Below are positions 25,850 through 35,457 of a stretch of 64,000 bases of DNA, piece after piece. Within the stretch, counting starts at the first letter, position 1. Each line of letters opens with the position of its first letter. The stretch spans positions 47,400 through 111,399 of the forward strand of contig DBHK01000022.1 of NCBI GenBank assembly GCA_002295635.1. Direction: 5' to 3'. The position numbers and the translations under genes were made by a program. A model generated the notes under the pieces. That model did no database searches, had not been told where the DNA came from, and saw only the letters and a list, made by a program, of their open reading frames with translations. Origin of the DNA: UBA830 sp002295635. GTDB lineage: Bacteria > Pseudomonadota > Alphaproteobacteria > MPNO01 > UBA830.

Positions 25850-26800
25850 ATGATGTCGGTTCCCAAGAAAATTCTGGTCACTGGCGGCGCCGGATTTATC
25901 GGTTCTCATCTGTGCGAACGGCTTTTAAATGATGGCCAAGACGTTCTTTGTGTAGATAACTACTACACGGGTATCAAAGACAACATTTCTCACCTAATGG
26001 AAAATCCGCGGTTTGAGATCATGCGGCATGACGTGACTTTCCCTCTTTATGTGGAAGTAGACGAGATCTACAATCTTGCTTGTCCGGCATCCCCGATCCA
26101 TTATCAATACGATCCAGTTCAGACCACAAAAACTAGTGTGCATGGCGCGATAAACCTCCTGGGCTTAGCTAAACGCCTAGAATCAAAAATTTTTCAGGCA
26201 TCTACCAGTGAAGTCTACGGTGATCCTCAGGTCCACCCGCAGCACGAAACCTATTGGGGAAATACTAATCCCATCGGGCTGCGGGCATGCTACGATGAAG
26301 GTAAGCGCTGTGCTGAAACCTTGTTTTTCGACTACCGTCGGCAACACGGATTACAAATCAAAGTCGCGCGCATCTTTAATACCTATGGCCCCCGAATGCA
26401 TCCGAATGATGGGCGTGTCGTCTCCAACTTTATTGTCCAGGCATTGCGCGGCGAGGATATTACAATTTATGGAGATGGGTCCCAGACACGCTCATTCTGC
26501 TATGTGGACGACTTGATCGAGGCCTTTGTGCGCATCATGGAGACCGACGACGATTTCACCGGTCCGGTGAATATTGGGAATCCTGGAGAATTCACGATTT
26601 TGGAATTAGCGAAGAAGATAATCTCTACGGTGGGTAATAATAGCAAAATCGTCAACTTGCCGCTACCCAATGACGACCCCGGCCGTCGACGTCCCGATAT
26701 ATCCCTTGCGAAAGAAAAACTGGGCTGGGAGCCGACGATAGCACTGGACGAAGGGCTTGAGCGGACCATTTCTTACTTTGATCATCTGCTATCGAAATGA
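25850..26800 (+). CDS. UDP-glucuronate decarboxylase (UDP-xylose synthase), SDR family
   Basis: Converts UDP-glucuronate to UDP-xylose with NAD as internal cofactor. The Rossmann motif is TGGAGFIGSHLCERLL near the N-terminus. The UXS-type signatures are NLACPASPIHYQ, the catalytic TSEVYGDP, the YxxxK pair as CYDEGKRCAE, and the substrate region VARIFNTYGPRM and GDGSQTRSFCYVDDL. I chose ATG 25850 (a second ATG follows) because it places the Rossmann strand at the usual distance; an upstream TTG at 25802 is possible. It opens the polysaccharide block. Product would feed a xylose-containing surface glycan. Confidence 0.9.
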   Translation: MMSVPKKILVTGGAGFIGSHLCERLLNDGQDVLCVDNYYTGIKDNISHLMENPRFEIMRHDVTFPLYVEVDEIYNLACPASPIHYQYDPVQTTKTSVHGAINLLGLAKRLESKIFQASTSEVYGDPQVHPQHETYWGNTNPIGLRACYDEGKRCAETLFFDYRRQHGLQIKVARIFNTYGPRMHPNDGRVVSNFIVQALRGEDITIYGDGSQTRSFCYVDDLIEAFVRIMETDDDFTGPVNIGNPGEFTILELAKKIISTVGNNSKIVNLPLPNDDPGRRRPDISLAKEKLGWEPTIALDEGLERTISYFDHLLSK

Positions 26801-26957
26801 TCGTTAGCTCCGGTCAAGAAGGAAATTTCACCGTCACGCACTTCCCTCGTGCACCGGGTCGCTCCGATCAGTTCTTGGGATCCCATCTATGGGATAGACG
26901 CGTCGTCCAGCATGCTTTGCTATTGTATTTGGGGTACCTTGATATAAATACCATTTC

Positions 26958-28742
26958 TTAAGAGTAGCAATCTTCTGCAATTCGCTTGGCCCAACCTCGG
27001 AAACCACGCTCGGTTGCTGTTGGATCGTCGTTTAAAAGCCAGTCGCGCATCGGGACGGCAAAACCGGTCTTTGGACGTTTCAGAATCTCATCCGGTAGTG
27101 GCTTGGCTAGGCTATGGGCCATATCCAATTTCCCTGGTGGTGCGGCGGAGACTAGCATGGGTGCAAGTTTTCTGAAGAAGACTGTATCGACTAGTGGTAC
27201 GCGGATCTCGAGAGAATTAGCCATTCCCGCCCAGTCGGAGTCGCGAAGTAACTGACTACGCATATACCAGGTGGACTCTAATGCAGAGACTTTGGCCCTT
27301 GGCGTTTTAAGTCGGTCGACTTGTCCGCGCCTAAATGAACCCTCTTCCAGCTCTTCCCAGCCGATCTGCGCCATGTCGGGATCCATCAACCCTCGTAGCT
27401 CCCACGGCATGAAAAGTGCGCGCCTTAAAAGATAGGCATCCGGATATGTGGTCCCATATTCGAGGATGCTAGAGTATTTAGGCGATGTGACAGCACTAAT
27501 AAGCGGTGAGCTTAGTTTTCGGAGCAGCCTGCCGGCGTGGCGCATGCCGGGAATCGTGCCCAGTAGTCCGGTAATTCTTGGAATTTCGTTGAAACTTTTG
27601 TAGCCGCCGAAAAGTTCATCACCGCCAAGTCCTGACATGGCGACCTTCAATCCAGTTTCTGCCGTAACCTTACTGACGAAATAGGTGTTAACGCCGTCGA
27701 TCGAAGGCTGATCCATGGCTATACACAGCCGATCATATTCGTCTCGGAAGTCAGTAACTTTTACCCGCTGGGTACGGTGGGCGGTATCGTAGTGAGTTGC
27801 GACTCTCTCGGCCAACGCCGCTTCGTCGAACTCTGTACCTTCGAATTCGTCAAATGCGAGAGTGACCGATCGCAACCCTTTAGGCTGGATTTCAGAAGTA
27901 AGTCCGACGATTGTAGCCGAGTCGAGCCCCGCTGAGAGAAATGCGCCGACGGGTACGTCGGCTACTAGATGATGCCTCAACGTATCAAGGAGAGCGTCGC
28001 GCAGATCGGCTCCCGCCCATGCTGCAGAATCACCTTCCGCTGCAGCCAGTTCTGCAGTTACATCGAAATAGCGTTGTGGCGTCCGAGCACCATTACCGTC
28101 GATCCACATCGTAGATCCAGCTGGTAAGGCGCGGATATGTTCGAACATAGTCCATGGCTCCGGCACATAACCCCACACATAGAAACCCGCCCGCCCCGGC
28201 GCCGAAGGCGAGGTATCGATATTACCGCTTGCCAGCAATGCTTTTACCTGAGAGGCAAACCATAAAGTGGTGCCGTCGTCCGAGTAATATAGCGGCTTGA
28301 TTCCAAAACCATCACGGGCAAGTAGAATACCACCTTTTTTTCTATCGTGGATCGCAAATGCAAACATACCCCGCAAACGCTCAACCATTGCCCGGCCGTA
28401 TCTGTCATATAGATGGAGTAAAACCTCGGTATCCGAGCCAGACTGAAAGGAATGTCCAGAGGCTTCCAACTCCCTGCGAAGCTCTCGGTAATTATAGATT
28501 TCGCCATTATACGTTATTGTTAGGCGACCGTGGTCAAACAGCATTGGCTGTGATCCGCCATCGCTAAGATCGATAATCGATAACCGGCGATGTGAGAAAC
28601 CGACCCGGCTATCCGCTGATATCCACTTGCCCTTACCGTCAGGGCCACGGGGGGCCATGACGTCACTCATACGGCTAAGAGAGGCGGAATCTAAGGTAGA
28701 TGCGGACGTTGTGTAGGCGAAAATACCAGAAATTCCACACAT
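26958..28742 (-). CDS. asnB: Asparagine synthase-like glutamine amidotransferase (surface polysaccharide type), copy 1
   Basis: Class II glutamine amidotransferase fused to an ATP-dependent synthetase. The start at 28742 places Cys2 (MCGISGIF) as the glutaminase nucleophile; an upstream Met would mask it. GATase residues RGPDG, YNGEIYNYREL and GSDTEVLL are present. The synthetase P-loop is LSAGLDSAT, with Ala where free-asparagine enzymes have Gly (SGGxDS), a variant I associate with polysaccharide clusters. At 594 residues it is full length. It is divergent from copy 2 and near UXS, heparinase and sugar oxidoreductase genes, so amidation of an acidic sugar is inferred; making free asparagine is the alternative. 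Confidence 0.85.
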   Translation of the reverse strand: MCGISGIFAYTTSASTLDSASLSRMSDVMAPRGPDGKGKWISADSRVGFSHRRLSIIDLSDGGSQPMLFDHGRLTITYNGEIYNYRELRRELEASGHSFQSGSDTEVLLHLYDRYGRAMVERLRGMFAFAIHDRKKGGILLARDGFGIKPLYYSDDGTTLWFASQVKALLASGNIDTSPSAPGRAGFYVWGYVPEPWTMFEHIRALPAGSTMWIDGNGARTPQRYFDVTAELAAAEGDSAAWAGADLRDALLDTLRHHLVADVPVGAFLSAGLDSATIVGLTSEIQPKGLRSVTLAFDEFEGTEFDEAALAERVATHYDTAHRTQRVKVTDFRDEYDRLCIAMDQPSIDGVNTYFVSKVTAETGLKVAMSGLGGDELFGGYKSFNEIPRITGLLGTIPGMRHAGRLLRKLSSPLISAVTSPKYSSILEYGTTYPDAYLLRRALFMPWELRGLMDPDMAQIGWEELEEGSFRRGQVDRLKTPRAKVSALESTWYMRSQLLRDSDWAGMANSLEIRVPLVDTVFFRKLAPMLVSAAPPGKLDMAHSLAKPLPDEILKRPKTGFAVPMRDWLLNDDPTATERGFRGWAKRIAEDCYS

Positions 28743-29219
28743 TAAAGAGGCTTCCAACGCATAAAGAAAGGAGGTTTATGTATTTCGGTTAGCGGGATAT
28801 CGCGAGTCAATTGGGCTATAACAGTCATATGAGGACAATCGGAATTACTTGACGCCGGGTCAGGGCGTCACCATACACCAAATAACGTTAACGCGTTGTC
28901 CGCAACAACATGGGCAATCTTCATGCAACTTCAGACCCTTTGGCTCAGGCAGGTGACCTGCTGAGTGCCGGATTTAGGATAGTGCGCACAACAAGCACGT
29001 TAGGCACACGATATGAGCATTTATAACACTAATTATTTTCATAAGCCCGGCCTCAATTTACTTATTTGTGGGGGCAGTGGTGAAGAGGTTATGAAGTATG
29101 GATACCATCTCTCATATCTTCCTAATGTTTGGCGGGGATCATTAAAAGTGAATGACCGTTTCCCAGCCCGCACAGCATTCAAGAGGTAAGAATCCAATGT
29201 TTAAAAATGGCGGAAACTT
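28743..29219. other. Divergent control region between two asparagine synthase-like genes
   Basis: This 477-base gap holds two inverted repeats: TGACGCC-N7-GGCGTCA (28850-28870) and a dyad around CAGGTGACCTG (28950-28960) flanked by CTCAG and CTGAG. A perfect AGGAGG ribosome site precedes a 4-codon mini-frame (ATG 28778). A 58-codon frame (29013-29189) ends just before copy 2. These look like regulatory elements for both genes; no clear -35/-10 pair was settled. Confidence 0.4.
29013..29189 (+). CDS. Possible 58-residue leader-like protein before asparagine synthase copy 2
   Basis: The frame starts MSIYNTNYFHKPGLNLL, contains ICGGSGEEVMKYGYHLSY, and ends TAA 30 bases before the copy 2 start. 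It matches no family I know and has no strong ribosome site. It may be a small real gene, a remnant, or chance. Confidence 0.2.
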   Translation: MSIYNTNYFHKPGLNLLICGGSGEEVMKYGYHLSYLPNVWRGSLKVNDRFPARTAFKR

Positions 29220-31133
29220 ATGTGCGGGATAGCTGGTCTAGTCGGACCCTGGCCATCTTCTCTGGTCGCTGCAATGACCGAGGCAATCGCTCACCGTGGT
29301 CCAGACGGTCAAGGATTGTGGGCCGACGAAGGCGTAGCGTTGGGCCACCGGCGCCTATCAATCATCGACCTGACTGATAAGGCGGCACAGCCGATGCAAA
29401 CGCCGGATGGACGTTATCTACTGACCTATAACGGCGAAATCTATAATTACCGTGAGTTGCGAATGGAGTTGGAACAGACCGGGATTGTGTTCCGGACGGC
29501 TTCAGATACGGAGGTAATGTTATATCTGTTCGCGCGCTACGGACTTGATTGCGTTGAAAAGCTAAGCGGAATATTTGCCTTTGCTGTTTGGGATAGGCAA
29601 AGCCGAACGCTTTCGTTAGCCCGAGATCATCTTGGCGTGAAGCCTTTATATTACTCAGAGCTTTCTATGGGGTTTCTCTTCGCATCGGAGTTGAAAGCCT
29701 TGACTTTGTGCCCCGACCTACCGCGCGACTTAGATCCATCCACCGTGGCTGACCATCTCGGCTACCTTTGGACGGCGGGCGGGAATACAATGCTCAAAAA
29801 TGTAAAGAAACTTCGCCCTGGATCCACACTGACTGTTTCCGCCGACGGTGAGGTGAGACAAGAAAGGTATTATCGCACGCCGTACTTTGAGCCCGACACA
29901 ACTTTAGGCGATGCCGACCCCAGAGCACTACAAAGGCAGATTGATGGTATCGTCGCCGAACAGTTGGTCGCAGACGTTGATGTTGGTGCGCTTCTATCCG
30001 GTGGTGTTGATTCAAGCACTATCGTTGCTGCAATGTGCCGTGCTACTGACCCGGATAAAATTACTACGTTCTGCGCGTCAGTTAACAAACCAGAGTCTGG
30101 TACTGATAACTTCGGTGACGATCAAACCCATGCGCGGATCGTTGCGAGACATCTCGGTGTAAAATTGATTGAGGTGTCGACCGACGCTGATCTGGTGGAA
30201 TTACTGCCCGGCATGGTTTGGCAGCTTGATGAGCCGACAGCGGATTTCGCTGCCGTTCAAACATTCTTGCTGGCAAAGGCAGCGCGCGAAAATGGAATCA
30301 AGGTGCTGTTGTCGGGCGTTGGAGGAGATGATTTGTTTACCGGATATGGCCGGCACACGGCTGGCCTAATTTGGGCCATCGCGAACCAAATACCGGGGAT
30401 GCGCTCTTTGGGCGCCGGTCTACTGGGCCTGTTTCCACCGTCTACCATTCTTGGCCGTCGGCTGAAGCGAATCGGCGCGCTTCTAGCGATGGAGGAGGAC
30501 ACGATGCTTGCCGATGGGATGAGTTATTCTGCGGTGGGTGCTGGAGGATGCTTGAAACTACTTTCAGCAGGCGTTCGGGACGCAATACCTGCTGATGGCA
30601 TTGCGGCCGGCATACGTGCTTCTCTGGAAGTAACGCGGGGACGACATCCCGTTGAACGGTTTCTCGATCTCGAGCTTAACAGCTTCATGCCAGATCATAA
30701 TCTTAACTATACTGATAAAATGTCGATGCAGGCGGGCGTAGAAGTGCGTGTTCCACTGGTTGACCATAGACTGGTTGCAGTTGCGATGGAGCTACCACTG
30801 TCAGCCAAAATTTCTCTTTTCCAGACCAAGCGCATCTTGCGATCCTCACAAAAGGACCGCTTGCCGTCCGAAATCCTGACGCGTGCGAAACAAGGCTTCG
30901 GGGTTCCGGTACGAAACTGGCTTCAGGGTGTCGCCCGCGATCTAATGGAGGAACTGACATCCTCTAAGACTATTTCTGCACGAGGTTTGTTCGATCCTCA
31001 TGCTGTCTCTTCACTCAAGGCGGACTTTCAGGCTGGTCGAGTGGATGCGGCCTTCACTCTATTTCCTATGATGGCAATGGAACTATGGTGCCGCGCTCTC
31101 GAAAACACGGAGACCGTGATTGTCAATGATTAG
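29220..31133 (+). CDS. asnB: Asparagine synthase-like glutamine amidotransferase (surface polysaccharide type), copy 2
   Basis: Same architecture as the divergent copy 1, but 637 residues. Cys2 follows the initiator Met (MCGIAGLVG). GATase motifs RGPDG, YNGEIYNYREL and SDTEVMLYL are intact, and the synthetase P-loop is the canonical LSGGVDSST. C-terminal DKMSMQAGVEVRVPLVDH is the family's substrate-proximal region. It faces into the block bi-domain oxidoreductase, heparinase, gmhA, hldE with a 185-base gap. Two different copies in one locus suggest two acceptors or one dedicated to a polymer-bound uronic acid; this is inference. Confidence 0.86.
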   Translation: MCGIAGLVGPWPSSLVAAMTEAIAHRGPDGQGLWADEGVALGHRRLSIIDLTDKAAQPMQTPDGRYLLTYNGEIYNYRELRMELEQTGIVFRTASDTEVMLYLFARYGLDCVEKLSGIFAFAVWDRQSRTLSLARDHLGVKPLYYSELSMGFLFASELKALTLCPDLPRDLDPSTVADHLGYLWTAGGNTMLKNVKKLRPGSTLTVSADGEVRQERYYRTPYFEPDTTLGDADPRALQRQIDGIVAEQLVADVDVGALLSGGVDSSTIVAAMCRATDPDKITTFCASVNKPESGTDNFGDDQTHARIVARHLGVKLIEVSTDADLVELLPGMVWQLDEPTADFAAVQTFLLAKAARENGIKVLLSGVGGDDLFTGYGRHTAGLIWAIANQIPGMRSLGAGLLGLFPPSTILGRRLKRIGALLAMEEDTMLADGMSYSAVGAGGCLKLLSAGVRDAIPADGIAAGIRASLEVTRGRHPVERFLDLELNSFMPDHNLNYTDKMSMQAGVEVRVPLVDHRLVAVAMELPLSAKISLFQTKRILRSSQKDRLPSEILTRAKQGFGVPVRNWLQGVARDLMEELTSSKTISARGLFDPHAVSSLKADFQAGRVDAAFTLFPMMAMELWCRALENTETVIVND

Positions 31134-31318
31134 AATTTGTTTACTGATCAACCTAGCCTTCGACTTCCCGAAAACCTGCCCCAGCAAAGTTCTGTACTTA
31201 ATGAGCGGGTATCCTTTAAACGTCTTTATGGGGGCGAAATTTATGTATGGATATAGTTGCGCCTGACCTCGTCAGGCGACATAAATTAAAAATGGTTGGA
31301 ATTGGTTTGGTGACATAA

Positions 31319-33487
31319 ATGAAACAAGTCATTCAAAGCGCCCGCTCAGGCAAGTTGGCTCTTAAAGAGGTGCCTGAGGCAAGGGTCCGGGCTGGCCATC
31401 TATTAGTGCAAACCAAGGCTTCTCTAATCTCCGCGGGAACTGAGCGTATGGTTGTCAAATTCGCTCAAAAAAGCCTGTTAGGTAAGGCTAAAGCGCGGCC
31501 GGACTTGGTAAAGAAGGTGATCGATAAGACGAAGCGCGATGGCCTAGGCGCCACGATGCGTGCGGTGATGGCGCGGTTAGATCAACCGTTGCCCCTGGGT
31601 TATTCAGCGGCCGGGATTGTGGTTGAGGTTGGTACCGGTCTGGAAGGAAAGTTCCGGGTTGGACAGCGAGTTGCTATGGCGGGTGCCGGCCTCGCAAATC
31701 ATGCAGAACTGAACACGATACCGGCGAATCTCTGCGCGCCTGTGCCCGACGACGTCAACGACGAAGAAGCCTGTTTCGGAACGCTGGGTGCAATTGCTAT
31801 GAACGGGGTGCGGCTTCTTGAGCCACAGTTGGGCGATGTCATCGGAGTAATCGGCGTTGGACTGGTTGGCCAACTCGCGGTGCAGTTCGCAGACCTTGCC
31901 GGCTGTCGGGTTATAGCTCTGGATTATAGTGCCGACCGTTTAAAGCTCGCTGAATATGGTGGAGCGGAACTAGCATATAATCTCGGCGATGGTGATCCGA
32001 CCGCCTCAATTATGGCCCTATCAAGTGGCCGAGGCTGTGATGGTGTCGTGATCGCGGCAGCAACCGATGGCAACGAGCCGTTTGATACAGCTGCGACTAT
32101 TTCTCGAGACAGGGGTAAAATTAGTCTTATAGGGCTTACGGGGACCGAGTTCGATTACCGAACGTTTATGAGGAAGGAACTGTCTATCGTAGTATCGCGC
32201 TCATACGGGCCCGGGCGTTACGATCCAGATTATGAGAACCGGAATATTAAATTTCCGGTTGGTTTCGTCCGTTGGACCGAAACTCGTAACCTTGAAGAAA
32301 CTGTCCGTCTTATGTCGCGACGGCGGGACCATCGGCTCGAAGTGGAACAGATGATAACGCACAAGTTTCCATTCTTGGAAGCAGAACATGCCTACGAAAT
32401 GGTCGCCCAAAATACCGAATCTCATCTTGGCGTTATTCTAGAGTATGATTTTGATAAACAGGAAATGTCACCGAAACTGCGAACGCCAGTATCTGTTTCT
32501 AGAGGAGAGCAGACGGCGGGGAAATGTATTCTCGGTGTGATCGGCGCTGGCAATTTCGCACGCACCGTCTTGTTGCCGTGCTTAAAGAAGATTGATGGCG
32601 TTGAACTGCACACTTTGGTTACTGAGCGTGGGATCTCGGCCGGCCACTCCGAAGAGGTATTCGGATTCATTCACTCGGACACCGATGATAAGGCGGTTTT
32701 CGAAAATGCCGATATTAATGCAGTTCTAATTGCTACGCCCCATTCCACTCATGCCGAGCTGACGACCCGAGCGCTTGAGACAGGTAAGGCGGTGCTGGTG
32801 GAGAAACCGCTGGCGCTCGACCGAGAACAGCTCAATACAATTATCCGAGCACGCTTGAAATCAGATGCTTTCTTTTCGGTTGGGTTCAATAGGCGGTTCG
32901 CGCCCATGGCGGTACAGGCTCGCAATAGATTATCGCAGGAGGCGGGGACTAAATACGTGCTACTTCGCGTTAATGCTGGTCAGCTTTCTGAAGAGTCGTG
33001 GCAGAACGAAATTGATGAGGGTAATGGACGAATATTAGGCGAGGTGTGCCATTTTGTTGATTTGGCTCGGTTTCTTGTTGGCAAAAATATCAAGACCGTT
33101 CAGGCTTCGGCCGCATCAGTTTCCCACGGCGACTGTGATGACCTCACGGTTTCTCTAAACTTTTCCGATGGTAGTTTAGCGACTATTGCATACACTGCGC
33201 TCGGTGACCCCGCCTATTCTAAAGAACTAATTGAAGCCTTCGCCGGTGGGACGGTAATAAACATCAACGATTTCCGCAGCATGACGGTTACCTCAGCCGG
33301 CAAGGAACACAAGCCGATTCGATCTATCGAGCAGGATAAAGGCCATGCTGCTGAATTGGAGGCGTTTGCGAGGGCGGTCGCGGCGGGGGGAGCGGCTCCG
33401 GCCGATGAATCAGAGATTGTCGAAACTAGCTTTGCGACAATAGCCGTTATCGAGTCACTGCAACGGGGCAGTCCGGTGGATCTCTGA
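31319..33487 (+). CDS. Bi-domain oxidoreductase: medium-chain dehydrogenase fused to Gfo/Idh/MocA domain
   Basis: A 722-residue fusion. Residues 1 to about 375 are an MDR (zinc alcohol dehydrogenase-like) domain with GVIGVGLVGQLAVQFADLAG as its Rossmann loop. From about residue 400 a Gfo/Idh/MocA domain begins with LGVIGAGNFARTVLLP and contains the motif EKPLALDREQL and GFNRRFAPM. This two-domain architecture is known beside heparinase-like genes and glycan clusters; a redox step on a sugar or sugar nucleotide is expected, but the substrate is not established. It starts 185 bases after copy 2 and ends 15 bases before heparinase. Confidence 0.88.
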   Translation: MKQVIQSARSGKLALKEVPEARVRAGHLLVQTKASLISAGTERMVVKFAQKSLLGKAKARPDLVKKVIDKTKRDGLGATMRAVMARLDQPLPLGYSAAGIVVEVGTGLEGKFRVGQRVAMAGAGLANHAELNTIPANLCAPVPDDVNDEEACFGTLGAIAMNGVRLLEPQLGDVIGVIGVGLVGQLAVQFADLAGCRVIALDYSADRLKLAEYGGAELAYNLGDGDPTASIMALSSGRGCDGVVIAAATDGNEPFDTAATISRDRGKISLIGLTGTEFDYRTFMRKELSIVVSRSYGPGRYDPDYENRNIKFPVGFVRWTETRNLEETVRLMSRRRDHRLEVEQMITHKFPFLEAEHAYEMVAQNTESHLGVILEYDFDKQEMSPKLRTPVSVSRGEQTAGKCILGVIGAGNFARTVLLPCLKKIDGVELHTLVTERGISAGHSEEVFGFIHSDTDDKAVFENADINAVLIATPHSTHAELTTRALETGKAVLVEKPLALDREQLNTIIRARLKSDAFFSVGFNRRFAPMAVQARNRLSQEAGTKYVLLRVNAGQLSEESWQNEIDEGNGRILGEVCHFVDLARFLVGKNIKTVQASAASVSHGDCDDLTVSLNFSDGSLATIAYTALGDPAYSKELIEAFAGGTVININDFRSMTVTSAGKEHKPIRSIEQDKGHAAELEAFARAVAAGGAAPADESEIVETSFATIAVIESLQRGSPVDL

Positions 33488-33502
33488 TGGCTCCGCTGCA
33501 GG

Positions 33503-35311
33503 ATGAATAGCGTGACGCCCGGTCGTTTCTGGCGGACAATTAGACACTTGACGATAGAGCAATGGATCTATCGGCTTATCTCCCGAATCCGCTACACAGT
33601 GATGGGAAGTTTTCCCAGGATGAGCCATTTGTGGGTTAAACGGTCCGCGTTAAGGCTACCTCTGCCGGATATTTCCACGCCTAAAGCGGCCGTCATCGCT
33701 GAAATTATTTTGAAATTACAAACTATCACGCATGGCGAAACATTCTTAGGAGCCCGAGATGGTAAATTTTTGTTGCTAAATCGAGAATACGATTTTGGCG
33801 GTATCGACGGCATCTCTTGGCGTGGGGAATTTCATGAAGGAAATAATCCGCTGCGGCGCATGAACCTTGCCTATATGGGCTATGTAGTGCCACTGCTCGC
33901 CGGTGGTAATCCCTATGACTTGGGAATCGTCCGCAGAATTCTTGCCTCCCTGATTGTCCAGAATTCTTGGTCCACACAGGGTGTGTTCCGCGACGTGTGG
34001 AATTCATATACGGTCAGTCATCGCGTAATAAATCTATTATCTGGCCTTGCTCTTTACCGAAAAGCTGGCGGACCTTCCGACCCTGAGGCCGAAGGAGAAA
34101 TTTTAGAGCACGTACGGTTTTGCGTAGCATTCGTTAGTGTAAACTTGGAGCGCGATCTGCAATTCAACCATTTGATGAAAAACTATGTCGCGCTAAGTTC
34201 TTACGCTGCGATGTGCGAAACTGTACCGTGTTCCCTCGCTAAGCTTCGGTCTGCAGTGCCTGGGTCCGTCACTCAGAATATCCTCGCCGACGGAGGACAT
34301 ACAGAGCGCAGCCCGATGTATCATATACTGTCTCTCCTTGACGTTCAGATTTTTTCAGTGAGTGGACTTTTTCCGGCTGCTTGGCAGCCGCTAATGGACA
34401 ATACCGTTGACCAAATGACGGCGGCAGTATCTGCTATGAGTCTCGCGGACGGTGAAATTACACTGATGAACGATTCTTGGTCGGGGGAAGCGCCGCGCGC
34501 TGATATGGTCTTGGCGACGAAGGCTAGCAGAACAAATAAATTACCGATTACCGGCTATGTGTCTTTGTCAGATGGGGGAGACTCCGTGGTGTTTGATTGC
34601 GGCCCCTGTGGACCCGAAGAGAATCCTGGCCATGCCCATGCCGATTTTCTTACCATTGAGGCCACGGCGAACTTTAAACGTTTTTTGGTCGATACGGGGG
34701 TGCCGACATATACGGCGGGCAAGGCGCGAGATCATTGTCGCTCGGCTGAGGCGCATAATGGACCGCGTCTTGGAGGAGAAGAACCGATCGAATTTTGGAA
34801 ATCATTCAGGGTTGGCCGCCGTGGTTATGCCGGGTTACTGGATTTCTCAGACTTTGACGGTATCGCACCACTTCGAGTTGCGGGTTGGCAGAGCGGTTAT
34901 TCCTACCTCGGAACAGAGATCAGACGATTTGTAGGGCTCTGGCCGGGCCAGGCGTTACTGGTTGCCGATCTTTGGAAAGGTCGTGGCAAAAACGCCGTAG
35001 TTAGTTTCCGGATCCCGGGTATTTGGGAGGAGAATGATCGGGGGGACTTCGTTTGCGGGGAGACCACGGTTTTTGTACGATCCTTAGTTGGGTTTATGAA
35101 AGAATCAAAGATTTCAAATCATTGGGTCCGATTTAGTGTGGAGGAACCAGCGTATCGCATCGATTTCATTCCAGCTCGCGACCATTCCCGCGGACGTTCC
35201 GCCGTTTTATTTACGTGGGACGGTGGCTTTGAACCTCCGACTGACGCTGCATTAACGCGACTTTTCGAGCAGTTGAGCTCGGCAATTCCTATAGATAATA
35301 AATTGGGCTAG
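33503..35311 (+). CDS. Heparinase II/III-family polysaccharide lyase-like protein
   Basis: A 602-residue protein with the family's two parts: an alpha/alpha toroid (about 80-330, including the region FNHLMKNYVALSSYA) and a C-terminal beta-sandwich (about 340-580) with the metal-site-like motif PGHAHADFLTIEA and the GVPTY turn. Family members cleave uronic acid-containing polymers by beta-elimination. No clear signal peptide is visible, so a cytoplasmic or unusual export route is possible. It is 15 bases after the bi-domain oxidoreductase. A role in trimming or editing the locus's own polymer is inferred. Confidence 0.85.
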   Translation: MNSVTPGRFWRTIRHLTIEQWIYRLISRIRYTVMGSFPRMSHLWVKRSALRLPLPDISTPKAAVIAEIILKLQTITHGETFLGARDGKFLLLNREYDFGGIDGISWRGEFHEGNNPLRRMNLAYMGYVVPLLAGGNPYDLGIVRRILASLIVQNSWSTQGVFRDVWNSYTVSHRVINLLSGLALYRKAGGPSDPEAEGEILEHVRFCVAFVSVNLERDLQFNHLMKNYVALSSYAAMCETVPCSLAKLRSAVPGSVTQNILADGGHTERSPMYHILSLLDVQIFSVSGLFPAAWQPLMDNTVDQMTAAVSAMSLADGEITLMNDSWSGEAPRADMVLATKASRTNKLPITGYVSLSDGGDSVVFDCGPCGPEENPGHAHADFLTIEATANFKRFLVDTGVPTYTAGKARDHCRSAEAHNGPRLGGEEPIEFWKSFRVGRRGYAGLLDFSDFDGIAPLRVAGWQSGYSYLGTEIRRFVGLWPGQALLVADLWKGRGKNAVVSFRIPGIWEENDRGDFVCGETTVFVRSLVGFMKESKISNHWVRFSVEEPAYRIDFIPARDHSRGRSAVLFTWDGGFEPPTDAALTRLFEQLSSAIPIDNKLG

Positions 35312-35457
35312 AAGCTGAATTTTCTTAGACTATGCCGTTTTTTGCTACCTCTTCCTAATTGCATTGGAAGTTCAACCGAGAAGAGAGTGCATTTACCGTT
35401 GAATAGGATTCCGTGCCACTGCAAAATGCGCTATCCAGTGAAAAGGGAGAATGATCC

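Noticed and set aside
26880..26895. Hairpin ATCCCA-TCTA-TGGGAT between UDP-glucuronate decarboxylase and AsnB copy 1
   Set aside because: No T run on either side and the stem is short, so a terminator call is not justified.
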